This document shows, piece after piece, positions 11,350-21,244 of a stretch of 64,000 nt of DNA. The position numbers and the translations under genes were made by a program. Source of the DNA: Perilla frutescens (taxonomy: Eukaryota; Streptophyta; Magnoliopsida; Lamiales; Lamiaceae); NCBI GenBank assembly GCA_026008535.1, contig BRKX01000014.1, forward strand, positions 43,344,506 to 43,408,505. Reading direction: 5' to 3'. A model generated the notes under the pieces. It saw only the letters and a program-made list of their open reading frames with translations. It was not told the origin of the DNA and searched no databases. Positions within the stretch are counted from its first letter, which is position 1. Every line of letters starts with the position of its first letter.

Positions 11350-12180
11350 GTGTATAATGAGTTCAAATCCTAGATAGTGGCTACGGTCACTTTCTCTAGC
11401 TGAGTACTGGTATAATACCAATTATAATACCGGTCTCAAGTCCACTCCCTACCAAGCTCTATATAGAGTCCCACCTCCTATGTTATCAGTTTCCTCATAT
11501 GTAGATTCCAATAACACAGAAGTTGCTGACTTCATTTCGAAAAGACAACAAATGATTCAGACTCTCAGAGAAAACTTAATTTAAGCCCAGACTTATATGA
11601 AGTGGTTTGCTGACCGTAAAAGATAAGACCGGAGTTTTGAAGTAGGAGAACAAGTTTACCTAAACCTACAACCATTCAGACAGACTTCTCTAGTACTAAT
11701 GAGAAACCTTAAACACTCTTCTAGGTTCTATGGACCTTATACCATATTAGAGAGAGTTGGTATCATGGCATATAGACTAGATCTTCCTCCAACGGTGAAT
11801 ATCCATCCCGTTTTCCACGTCTCTCTTTTAAAAAAATACATTGGGAAAAGTATCACACCTTTCCAAGAACTCCCTAGCATAGATGAAGACGGACAGTTCA
11901 GTATTGCTCATCTGCGATCCTTATCGCACTGAATTTTTCCCCACTGGGATCGTATGATTCATCAAATGCTTGTGCTCTGGCATGAATTTGATTACAACCT
12001 TGCTACTTGGGAAGATGATTCCCTTCCCAACCGCAAGTTCCAATTTTTTGATCCTCAAGGATGAGAATCAAATCCTCCTGGGCATATTGTTATGGAAATT
12101 GGGGGTAATTCTGTGGAAATTGCAAGAAATAGGTTGGAGGATGTTAAAGGTTAAAGCTTTGAAAATTTGGGGCTGAATAA
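11350..12180 (+). pseudogene. pol: Gypsy chromovirus integrase C-terminus and chromodomain
   Basis: Coding begins at the LTR junction: PRQWLRSLSLAEYWYNT-like text (an in-frame TAG stands where Gln is expected), then YQALYRVPPP and the NL..AQTYMKWFADRKR helix. GEQVYLNLQPFRQ and FYGPYTILERVG are the GPY/F module, followed by IHPVFHVSLLKKY. Frame changes lead to a chromodomain remnant ending FDYNLATWEDDS (about 11984-12020). Three or more stops make it dead. The 5' part of this element is missing because the Tekay-type element sits at its edge. Confidence 0.75.
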
Positions 12181-12543
12181 TGAAGGATATTCAATTTTGC
12201 TGGAGCAGGTTATTTAATCCGAATCAGATCCAAATACTGGGCCGGAGTTGGAAGAGGACTTGCTAAAGATGGACCTTAATTGTAATAGGATCGAGAATAG
12301 TGGCTAAAAAAAGAGATGGGTTGATATTTTATTTTATGAATATGTGATCTTTTGTTTAACCTAAGGTGTTATTATTAGAGTTTCTTTTATTGTTGTGGGG
12401 ACCTGTTATGCGTGCTTATATAAACTCATGTAATATCTTGAATGAAAAATAAGAAAAAGATTATCTCAATTCTCTTTCTCCTTCGTCAAATTTCTCTCAC
12501 ATTTCTTCTGTTTCTTCCCTACCTTTTATTACAATATAATTAC
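12181..12543 (+). repeat. Probable 3' LTR tail of the 11350 gypsy element
   Basis: Non-coding sequence after the chromodomain. It contains a TATA-like TTATATAAAC (12417-12426), CATGTAATATCTTGAATGAA and then a CT-rich stretch (12455-12520). This resembles the promoter-R-U5 order of small chromovirus LTRs and of 232-560. The start is not defined. Confidence 0.45.
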
Positions 12544-12647
12544 AGTTGGGGTTTTTTTCGAATTAAACCACTGCATGATCTTATTGGTTGTTCATTAATC
12601 CATATATCATGTAAATTATAATTTTATGTAACACGTATGAATATAAT
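12544..12647 (-). repeat. Copia LTR end fragment, minus strand
   Basis: AGTTGGGGTTTTTTTCGAATT followed by ACCACTGCATGATC is the reverse complement of the copia LTR terminus (…GAAAAAACCCCAACA). About 100 bases are kept before a TGTAACACC LTR-like start cuts it off. Confidence 0.65.
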
Positions 12648-14660
12648 TGTAACACCTCGTCCTAAAATAAATCTATGAATTAATTCAACCATATAGTAAG
12701 TATAAGTTGATTATATGATGCTTTGAAATGATTTTAGAAAATTCCAAATATAGAGAAAAGGACTCCCAAAGTTGACTTAATTCTATTCTTAAAATCATGT
12801 TGTACTCTAAATCTTTCTCAATCACATATTTTGTTCCTTATGACGAGATTTTTCCATGAGGCTTTTTCATTCGTCATTTGGACATTTATTAAATCATGGG
12901 TGTCCTAGATATTGAAAGACCGTATGTTTATTCCTAAAATAAAATTCTACCACTTTATGTTTAACTCCGAAAATTGGTTTCGTCTTTGATTAGGAGTTAC
13001 AAATCTTTTTATAATTGTATGGTTGTTGATTTCATTAAAAATGGAGTTCGTTCGACCTTCCAACTAAATTTTATTTATTGTTTATTTCAACCCAATACCA
13101 TATATTAAAATATATCACAAATTGATTGCCACCACAAAACCGTACCTTGCTCCAAGTGTCAACCTTACCTTGTTCCAAGTGTCACCTTGCATTGCTCCAA
13201 ATGTCACGATGCATGACAAGTGTGCTCCATGTGTCACCATCTATTCCAACTAGTTGGATGCATGGCCTACACATGTTTATCATAGTTATTAGTTGAATCA
13301 AGTAGGGGAGGATGAGCAAGAGCCAAACTTTCTCCCACATTCTCTTCTTTACTAGGTTCTCTCTTCCCCTCACAACAACCTTTCTTTTCTTCTATTTTCG
13401 ATCATCAAACCTTATCCAATAATTATGAAAATTTTCAGAGAGATTACCACTTTCATTTAGATGATGATAACTAAAGAAATCATCCAATTTGGTTCTCATA
13501 TGGTCGAGAACGAAGCCAAACATTACACCGGTCGCTGTTTTCCACCACTGCTGCAGCAACAATTTTCTTCTGTATATTTCAACCCTCAAATCTTTAACAA
13601 CATTTCTACAATTTGGATATGTTGTTCCTCTATTCACGTATTTGATGTTAGCTACTGGAATCGCTTGATTTGGTGTCCAGAAAATCAGAAACAAAGACAT
13701 GCAAAATTGGGGTTTCTAGCTGTAAGTTTTATCATTAGTGTAGCAGTCGTATTTTACTATTTTCATCCCTTAAATATCTTCCATAATTTTTGAAATTTGA
13801 ATATGTTTATCCTCTAATTATGCAGTTTATTTTAGGATCAACAATTTCTTAATTCGGAGCTCTGAAGCTCCTAAACGAAGCTCAACTATTTTCTTGGTGG
13901 TTGAATTTTCGTAACTCACCAAACCCATTTCTGACATCTTTTTCTGTAGATCCAGCCATTATATTTCTATGAGATCTACATCATTATAAAATTCAATATT
14001 CAAGATTTCTAGAATAGGACTCGGATCATTGATATGATATCATTTGATGTATCAAAGATACATCGCAAATCGACATGTTAAATTTGCTGCAGAAATCATT
14101 GTGTTGTGAGTGCAACTACGGAGGCTATTTTCCATCATTCCCTTTGTTGAATGGACTTGATTTTTAGTATATAGCAACTCTTTCTTGCATTCGTTCAATC
14201 TCTTGTGTCCGATCTAAGATCAGAAATCAGTTTATCCGTCGAATTCCAGCTATAAGTTTCCCGAAAACTACACTTTTTTTTGGCAGTTTTTATCTATGTT
14301 GAAGATGCTATATTCATTGCTCATTTTCAGTTTTTGTAGCCATTGTATTATTGAATGGTTTGTTTCATTGAAATCTTTATTTTCCATACTATGAAAAATT
14401 GTACTTCTAATATAAAATCCATTGAGTATCGAATTCGATCAAGACCTAAACTTTTTGTTGATTAATCTGTTCGGGTGAGCAGTCACAGTTGCCTTCTCAG
14501 AAAATTTCACGCCAGGGTGATCGGAATTTGTCTGCAACTCCTTCTGACCGATTGTAGGTCTTGTCATGACGGACACGTGACCGCTGACCGTGTCTCAATC
14601 AGATTTGAATTGAATTTCCGATGATTTTCCGAAGTTTCTATCCTGTTTTAAGTTTCCTAT
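12648..14660 (+). repeat. Gypsy-type LTR-like segment, 3' end undefined
   Basis: Begins TGTAACACCTCGTCC, a start common to chromovirus LTRs. It has a pyrimidine-rich transcribed-leader-like part (13320-13420) and CTGCTGCAGCAACAATTTTC at 13548. I found no matching TTACA end, so the right part may be lost where the Athila element begins. A 110-codon frame at 13461-13793 has no family resemblance. Confidence 0.4.
13145..13238 (+). repeat. Short tandem repeat around GCTCCAAGTGTCA
   Basis: Four imperfect copies of a TTGCTCCAAGTGTCACC unit follow each other (near 13145, 13165, 13190 and 13219) just upstream of the CT-rich leader-like part. In an LTR this is the U3 position, where repeated enhancer-like motifs are common. 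Confidence 0.55.
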
Positions 14661-14860
14661 GCAGAAATCACACAAGAAAGAATAATCGCATGCATCGTGA
14701 ATTTATGTTCAATTTATTCATGATATAAGCAGTAGTATGGGCATGCTGAAATGAAAATACAGTAAAATATCCTACCTTATGGTCACAAGACCCTAGACTC
14801 CATGCTTACGAGTTCAAATATTTACACATACTTGACACTTAAAAAAACGCAAAGAAGACA
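14661..14860. other. Undefined junction
   Basis: No coding frame, LTR end or polypurine tract is clear. It lies between the gypsy-type LTR and the 3' part of the minus-strand Athila-type element. Confidence 0.4.
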
Positions 14861-14866
14861 GAGTAA

Positions 14867-15112
14867 CCCCCACCCACATACTTGACCTTCGGTAAAGTAG
14901 GTGCGAGAAGATTAGCCTACGAACCGCAAACTCAACGAAACATTAGAAGGCCCCCCTACCTACACACTTTGCCTTAAGCAAAGTGGGTCAGTACGGGGGT
15001 CATCGAACTACAAAACAAAACACAAAAACAAAAACAACAACACAAAAACAAAAGACTCCTAATGCCCACACCCACAGACTTTGTGATAAGCAAAGTGTGG
15101 GAATGGGACGAT
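14867..15112 (-). repeat. Three spaced hairpin repeats in the Athila 3' region
   Basis: Three copies of a CCCAC/TACACACTTTG-type motif each fold back on a reversed arm. The best has CACTTTGC (14965-14972) against GCAAAGTG (14978-14985) with a 5-base loop. The third pairs ACTTTG (15078-15083) with CAAAGT (15091-15096), and the first (14872-14903) is degenerate. Spacing is about 90-115 bases. They lie beyond the env-like ORF towards the missing 3' LTR. Confidence 0.65.
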
Positions 15113-15321
15113 ACCTTAATCGACACAAAAAATAAAATATAAAAGCCTAATCTCCGGGGAAAGAGTACCATTTTAAGCATCAGAGGGGGTCAGATATACG
15201 AATCCAACGTGCTTGAAGTAGGTGAATAGGGCGGTCTCCAATCTGTCCAGTCCAGCAATGATGGTGGTGGCCGCTGGCTCTTGTTGCTGTGCCCTCGAGG
15301 GCCTCTTGCTGGGACCTGTAT

Positions 15322-16795
15322 TCAGAGAAAACTAAGGCTACTCGATGTCTCAAGCTTCAGTATATCAAATGCGGGTTTTCCCTCATCCTCAAAAACATCC
15401 AACATCATCTTCAAATAGTTTAAATCAAACAATTCAATATGTTTGCAATACAGATTAGTAGAAGATGGATCAAACAGTTTCAGTTTTTCAGCAAGATGGG
15501 TTTTCAGTTGGGCGCAGGAGATTCTATTCTTAGCATGATCAAGGGTGTCCTTAAAATGGGCTATGGCCATAGCTCCAAGGTTTATCCTCTTCTTGTGCAG
15601 CATGCACCAGAGGACAAACAACTCCTGATTGGTGATCGAGTTGGAGCAATCTTTCCGGCTAAAGAAATTATAAGCAAGCACTCGGTGACAAAAGCGAAGG
15701 GCACTACTCTTAAACATGTATCCCTTGCTAGTTCTAGACTTGAATTTGGAACTGTCACCTAGCTTAATCTATTTTTCATCCCAGTTCTTATCCGTGGGCA
15801 CCACAGAAATAGCAGATTTATAATCTTTATCATTCAAATCCAAAAATGACACAATGCCCAAACCTATGTTCAATTCATCTGTAGACAGATTGAAATTTTT
15901 ACCAAAAATTTTAAACTTAAAAATCTTGGCAGACGTACCACCGTTTTCCATACTCTTCATAGTCAAATCATGGAAAAACTCATGCACTAATTTAGGAAAA
16001 TTCAAACAATCTCATTCAATGAAAAATGACCACCCGATATTAGAGAAGAGTTTTCTTACCTCTTGCTTGATTCCCAAGACAGTGAGCGAGGGTAAGTAGA
16101 TGGTCTTGCTGTGGACGATGTCCCTGATGGACACGACACCTTCTTCTTTAGGCATGATTTTTCCAGAAGTGGGGGCTGACCACAGTTTTTCCTTTCTTAG
16201 CTGACAGCTTGGCAGGGGCCTTTCCCTTCCCCCTGGAAGTTACTGAGGGCATCTCTGTTGTGCCCTTGGTAACCTCCTTCACTAGGGAAAGAGTTAGGTC
16301 ATCCTGGCTCTTGTGGGCATGAGATTTCCCAATGCTCTCGTTCTCTCCTTCCTCAGCTTCTTGCTCGGCTTCTTCCTCCTCAAACGCCGTCGACGACACC
16401 TGCTTCTTTTGCTTCAAGGACTATGGTGGAGCTTTAGCGGCGGTGACCTTTTGCTTATTTACCTTCTTCAACCTCTCAATTGTAAAGGGCTCAGAGGTCT
16501 GTTGCGGTGTGGCATCCTTCTACATGGTAGCCTCCTCTTACTCGTTAATCTCTTTGACGGTCTCCTCCATCATCTTCGGAGAGGGCTCGTTATCTTTCTC
16601 AGACTCACAGGTGAAAATGGGCAATGGAGGTTGCTCCATGGTAGCAGAGGGTTGAACTTCAACAGCGGCGGTGCTGGACAACGTTGGTGGTGCAGCGGGG
16701 TCAGTGATGGTGTCTTTGGTACTCTCCGATGAAGTAGAGAGTATGAACTCTATCTTCTTCTTTATAGATTTGGAGGCGCGAGTTTTTAGGGCCAT
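15322..16795 (-). pseudogene. Athila ORF-1/env-like protein, broken
   Basis: Read in minus from ATG 16795 (MALKTRASKSIKKK): a low-complexity Ser/Pro/Glu-rich part with stops (to 16148), then a folded-domain-like part (16005-15769, FPKLVHEFFHDLTMKS), then 15717-15322 with LRFCHRVLAYNFFSRKD and ELFVLWCMLHKKRINLG. That pattern (HR.LA..FF.R.. then .LF.LWCML) is the one I associate with the Athila ORF-1 / plant transposon protein family found 3' of pol. Several stops and frame changes separate the parts. The function of the family is unknown. Confidence 0.6.
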
Positions 16796-17375
16796 GGTGA
16801 TTGTGGTTTCGGTGGTTGAGAGAGAAAGAGAGGGAGTCTTTTGGAGAGAGAGGAAGTTGTAATTTTTTGAAACTGGGTGAAAAATGGCGAGTGAATTTCA
16901 AGGAGAAGGGGGTAGTTCTATACATCGATTAACCCTAGCCATGCAATTTAAATTGACGTAACAGGCCCGTCAGATAACTTTTAGGCTTCTAGGGTTTTCC
17001 TGTTCAGGGTTTGTCTTGTGCCCTCAAGGGCGGACAGATCCCTGAATTCTCGGTCTTGCCTTACCTTGTGCCCGTGAACTTGGAAAGTGTCCAGTTTAAT
17101 TTGGTACCTTCCTTCCACGAAAAATTCACCAAAATTTCTTACCAAAAATACTTCAAAACAAAATCCAGCCGTAAAATCCAACTCCTAGTCTAACATGGCA
17201 AAGAATAAACACTTAAAAGGAAATAAATAAATTACAGAAAAAATAAAAAGAACCTGGGTTGCCTCCCAGTTAGCACCCAGTTATTCTTGCTGGCACGACG
17301 CTTACCTTTCATCACATATATGTAGGCTCAACGAGCTGGAGCCTGAGAGCCTTCATGTATTAAACTGTTGGGTCA
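16796..17375 (-). other. Spacer between Athila pol and the env-like ORF
   Basis: In minus orientation, a non-coding stretch starting just after the integrase. It contains GGGAGGCAACCCAGG (reverse of 17253-17267), a short motif that recurs after pol in plant Athila/Tat elements. Short frames here (16701-16925, 16981-17181) show no family resemblance. Confidence 0.55.
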
Positions 17376-18740
17376 TTAAGATGCTTCAGTTGTTGACCGT
17401 TGACTTTGAATGCCTCTCTAGTACTTGAATCAAATAATTCCACTACTCCATTTGGGTACACGATATGGATCTCATATGGCCCGGACCATTTGGACTTGAG
17501 TCCTTCTCCTAATAGCTTCAGTCTGGAATTATACAATAAAACCTTTTACCCACGCTCAAACTATTTGTCGCGAATGAGGTGGTCATGGGTTCTCTTCATT
17601 CTTTTCGTGTAGAACACTGCATTGTCATAAGCTTCCAACCTCATTTCTTCTAACTATCGAAGTTAGAATTTCCTCTCAATTCCAGCTTTATCGAGTTTCA
17701 TGTTCATCTTCTGAATTACCCAAAACGCCTTATGTTCAATTTCCACCAGAAGGTGATAATTCTTTCCATAAACAATGTGGAAGGAAGACATCCCGATGGG
17801 GGTTTTATAGGTAGTGTGATATGCCCATAAGGCATCTTCCAGCTTAAAACTTCAATTCTTGCTATTGGGGTTTACGACTTTATGAAGTATGGACTTGACC
17901 TCTTCGTTGGAAACCTCAGCTTGCCCATTTACCTGTGGGTGATATGCAGTAGTTACTTTATGTCTCACTCTATACTCTTTGAGTAAATTCTTGATGATCG
18001 TATTGTAGAAGTGATATCCTTGATCACTTATCAGTGTATTGGGCAAACCGAATCTGCTGAACACATTAGACTTCAAGAACTTCTTGACCACCTAGGCATC
18101 ATTTTTGGTAGTAGCTTTTGCTTACAGCCATTTCGACATGTATTCTACAGCAAGGACTATGTACTGATGTCTATTGGATTTGGTTAAGGGACCCATAAAG
18201 TCAATTCCCCAAACGTCAAAAACTTCTACCGGCATGAAGGTATCATGGACATTTTATTGCGTTTGGAAATGTTTCCAGTCATCTGACAGTGTGGGCTTCA
18301 TCTGCACACTTCATAAGCATCTTTGTGAAGTGAGGGCCAAAAGAAACCGCAATCAAGGATCTTCTTTGTAGTTCTTTTTACACCAAAGTGCCCTCCATAT
18401 GCTTCGGAATGACAATGTTCAAGAATACTCTTGGTTTCTTCTGTGGGCACATAGCGGTGGATGATTTGGTCTATATACCTTCTCCATACTATGGGCTCGT
18501 CCCATACATAATATCGACTCTCACTTGTGATTTTATTCCTTTGATAGGTTCAGAGTCTAGTTGGTAATTCTCCAGAGATCATGAAATTGACCAAGTCAGC
18601 GTACCAAGGTGCAGTGCCCTTGAGGCTGAACAGGTACTCATCTGGAAAAGACTCCTTGATGAGCACCACATCTTTATCCTCATTGAGTACTCTACTCAAA
18701 TGATCAACCACTTGGTTTTGAGCTCCACTTTTTTCTTTGA
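17376..18740 (-). pseudogene. pol: Athila-type integrase, broken
   Basis: In minus order: H2C2 remnants around 18300-18500, then the core (18091-17852) with GLPNTLISDQG, TTAYHPQVNGQAEVSN and SILHKVVNPN. After a stop it runs on as DALWAYHTTYKTPIGMS and IVYGKNYHLLVEIEHKAFW (17850-17700). KSKWSGPYEIHIVYPNGVVEL (about 17490-17430) is the GPY/F module, ending FKVNGQQLKH near 17380. The catalytic Asp of SDQG and the region of the Glu (GQAEVSN) are readable, but four or more stops kill the gene. Confidence 0.8.
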
Positions 18741-19060
18741 TCTCCCAATTAAATTGTTGTAGCAGTAGTATCTACTGAATGAACCTTGGCTTTAATTCCT
18801 TCTTCACAAGTAGGTGCTTTCAAAGGCAAAGACTACTGCCAACAACTCTTTTTCAGTTGTGATGTAGTTGGCTTGGGCATGGTTCAATGTCTTGGAGGCA
18901 TAGTATATGACATGACTTTCTTTTTCTCGCCTTTGTCCAAACACTACGCCCACAACATATCCACTGGCATCGCACATTATTTCGAATGGCATGCCCCAGT
19001 CTATAGGTAGGATGATGGGTGCCATGAACAACTTCTTTTTCAAGGTGTTAAAAGCTTTCT
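18741..19060 (-). pseudogene. pol: Athila-type RNase H, partial
   Basis: Minus frame 19043-18804 reads PFEIMCDASGYVVGVVFGQR, then HVIYYASKTLNHAQANYIT and EKELLAVVFA. These are the D and E blocks of gypsy RNase H (CDAS, TEKELLA). It ends at an early stop (FESTYL) and the distal Asp block is hard to find. Confidence 0.8.
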
Positions 19061-19782
19061 TACAGGCTTCGTCAAAGAGAGAACATCATTTTGTAAAAGA
19101 TGAGTGATCGGTTGAGCGATCTTTGCAAAATCTTGGATAAATCACCAATAGAACTCAGCGTACCCAAGGAAACCTCGAACTTACTTTACCGTAGAAGGGT
19201 AAGGTAGCTTCTCGATAATATCCACCTTGGCCTATCCACCTCGATGCCTCTCTCTGAAAAAATGTTCCCAAGACCAATCCCTTCACGAGCCATGAAATCT
19301 CATTTTCCATAGTTCAACAACAAGCATTTATCCACACATCTTTTAAGCACTTTTTCAAGGTTGTTAAGATATGTGTTGAATGAATCCCCATAGACTATGA
19401 AATCGTCCATGAACACTTCGATATATTTCTCCAAAAGATCCAAGAAAATACTCATCATGCACCTTTGAAAAGTTCTAGGGGCATTAAAGAGCCCAAAAGG
19501 CATCCTCCAGTAAGCAAATGTTCTGAATGGGCATATGAAAGTAGTTTTCTCTTGGTCTTCTTGATCTACTACAATTTGCATGTAGCCTGAATATCCATCA
19601 AGGAAACAAAAGAATTTGGTCCCAGCCAATCTCTCCAGCATTTGGTCTATGAAGGGTAACGGGAAGTGATCCTTCCTTGTGACCGTGTTGAGCTTCCGGT
19701 AGTCTATACAGACTCTTCACCCAGTTTGTAACTTTGTGGGCACAAGCACATTCCTTTCATTTTTCATGACCTGGATTCTTGA
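19061..19782 (-). pseudogene. pol: Athila-type reverse transcriptase, 3' two thirds
   Basis: In minus from the insertion point of A: RIQVMKNERNVLVPTKLQTG, a TGA where Trp is expected, RVCIDYRKLN, then an open stretch (19641-19300) with FFCFLDGYSGYMQI, EDQEKTTFICPFRTFAYWRM, PFGLFNAPRTFQRCM and the catalytic FMDDFIVYG. That wording (FLDGYSGY..I, FQRCM, DDF.VYG) is Athila/Tat, not chromovirus. The thumb region (19290-19061) is frameshifted. It continues the coding of 29161-29700. Confidence 0.85.
19778..19782 (+). other. Left target site duplication of element A (CTTGA)
   Basis: CTTGA directly precedes the 5' LTR and is repeated at 29156-29160 after the 3' LTR. Joining the two flanks restores the Athila RT reading (VVPKKS, then RIQVMKN), which proves the insertion. 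Confidence 0.9.
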
Positions 19783-20768
19783 TTTTAGTTTTGTATACTG
19801 GAAGACTCGTCTTTGTATACTTTTCTGATGATATGATGATATGAAATGAAAGTTATTGCAGTCACTGTTTGCATTTAGATTATGTTCTATAATTGTTCTA
19901 TGCAATGTTCCATATACTTACATTGTAGATGATATGGTGTGGGGAGTCACACGGTAAAGATCATATCATTAGAACCTTGTAATGTATTAAAGAGCTCACG
20001 GCTTAGATGGTCCTGAACACACCATCGGTACACCGTAGAATAATCTGATAAGTTAGTTTATCTTAGCTAACTGATTATTCTAGTACACTAGTTAGTGTAT
20101 TGAGGAGGATCACGATAGGATACTATTCTCTGTCTCTGACCCAGTAACTGAGAGAATAAAGATCCACAGAGTTCAGGTTCTGAACTCATGTGATATTGGC
20201 GAGCATATGTGTGTGTTGTTTATTACTTTGATTTATCAATGAGTAAGATCTTTTCGTAGATCGAATTCGATATCTTGGGTAATAACAATGTATACATGAT
20301 GTCTCGAGCAGTATGCATGAGCACTGTGTCCTGGTGCGCCAGGTTGATGATGTTCTCTTGAGGAAGCACAAGTTCATGTTGAAACCCTGCAGGTGGAATT
20401 TATTCCGTACATGAATAAAGCTTGTGTGGTACTACTCAAGGTTTTAGATGTTAATTAATTATAGCTGTCAGAGGCTTACATAATTAATTAATGAACATTA
20501 TATCTTAAACACGGGGAATGGCTGGACTAAAGGAGCAAGCATATTCATAAATATGTATTAAATTGGTAGGTCACTTTTACTTCTTTAGTGGAATAAAAGT
20601 AAAACTTAATTTATTTAATTATATCCTAGGTTTATTTGATATTGGATATTAAATAAATTAGTGAGCCAATTTAATATTCTTCTAGATCCCTGTTGTAGCC
20701 CAATTGACTGAAAGTGAACTGGATATTGAACTTGAGATAGAGGCCTAGCCCAATAGGGCTGAAACATG

Positions 20769-20816
20769 AAATTTTCGCCCCTCCCTATATATAAGGGGAG
20801 GGGGGCACGAAAATTT
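20769..20816 (+). promoter_or_regulatory. TATA-box palindrome, element A 5' LTR
   Basis: AAATTTTCG (20769-20777) and CGAAAATTT (20808-20816) are perfect complements. Inside them CCCCTCCC faces GGGGAGGGG, and TATATATAA (20786-20794) sits in the loop. The same layout with different paired arms is present in B, C and D. Confidence 0.75.
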
Positions 20817-21013
20817 GATGAATTTATTCATAGGAAATCAGCCCCTCTTAGTCTCTCAAAGTTATCCACAGATTTCACAATTCTATCTAGTAGATTTCAG
20901 CCCACTCTGAATCTAGATACAGTCCGGGAATACAACAGAAGATCTCGGAGTGGAATATAGTGGTGATCGAAATTTTGAGTGCTAGGTGACGCCAACTACA
21001 GTTCATTCAACAG

Positions 21014-21035
21014 CAAGATTAGATCTTTAATCTTG
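21014..21035 (+). promoter_or_regulatory. U5 hairpin of element A
   Basis: CAAGATTA (21014-21021) pairs perfectly with TAATCTTG (21028-21035) across the 6-base loop GATCTT. It lies 22 bases before GTAAGT (21058-21063). It is conserved in all copies; in the 786-1153 fragment both arms change to GGGATTA/TAATCCC. Confidence 0.7.
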
Positions 21036-21232
21036 TCCACAGACCGTCTAACGATTTGTAAGTATATTCGTTTCTATGTCTTCCACTTTATTAGATTCGA
21101 ATCTGCTTTGCATGCTTTTTGATTAGACTGTGATAAACATGCATGTTACATAAAATTATGATTTGCATAAACACGGATTAATGAACAACCAAATGATCAT
21201 GCGGTGGTTTAATTCGAAAAAACCCCAACAAC

Positions 21233-21244
21233 TGGTATCAAAGC
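21233..21244 (+). other. Primer binding site of element A
   Basis: TGGTATCAAAGC, two bases after the LTR end, differs from the canonical initiator tRNA-Met site by one base. C keeps the canonical TGGTATCAGAGC. Confidence 0.85.

Larger units (their letters stand above)
19783..21230 (+). repeat. 5' LTR of element A
   Basis: Starts TTTTAGTTTTG (the initial TG has become TT) and ends ACCCCAACA. It contains a U3 inverted repeat of TTAATTAATTAT (20451-20462) with its complement (20480-20491), the TATA palindrome, the U5 hairpin and a GTAAGT donor-like site. Frames such as 20766-20960 recur in the 3' LTR only because the LTR is repeated. Confidence 0.95.

Noticed and set aside
16313..16732. 139-codon Leu-rich plus-strand frame
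   Set aside because: Antisense of the low-complexity Glu/Ser/Lys region of the Athila env-like gene.
20766..20960. 64-codon frame present identically at 28691-28885
   Set aside because: Conserved only because both are LTRs of element A; it overlaps the TATA palindrome.
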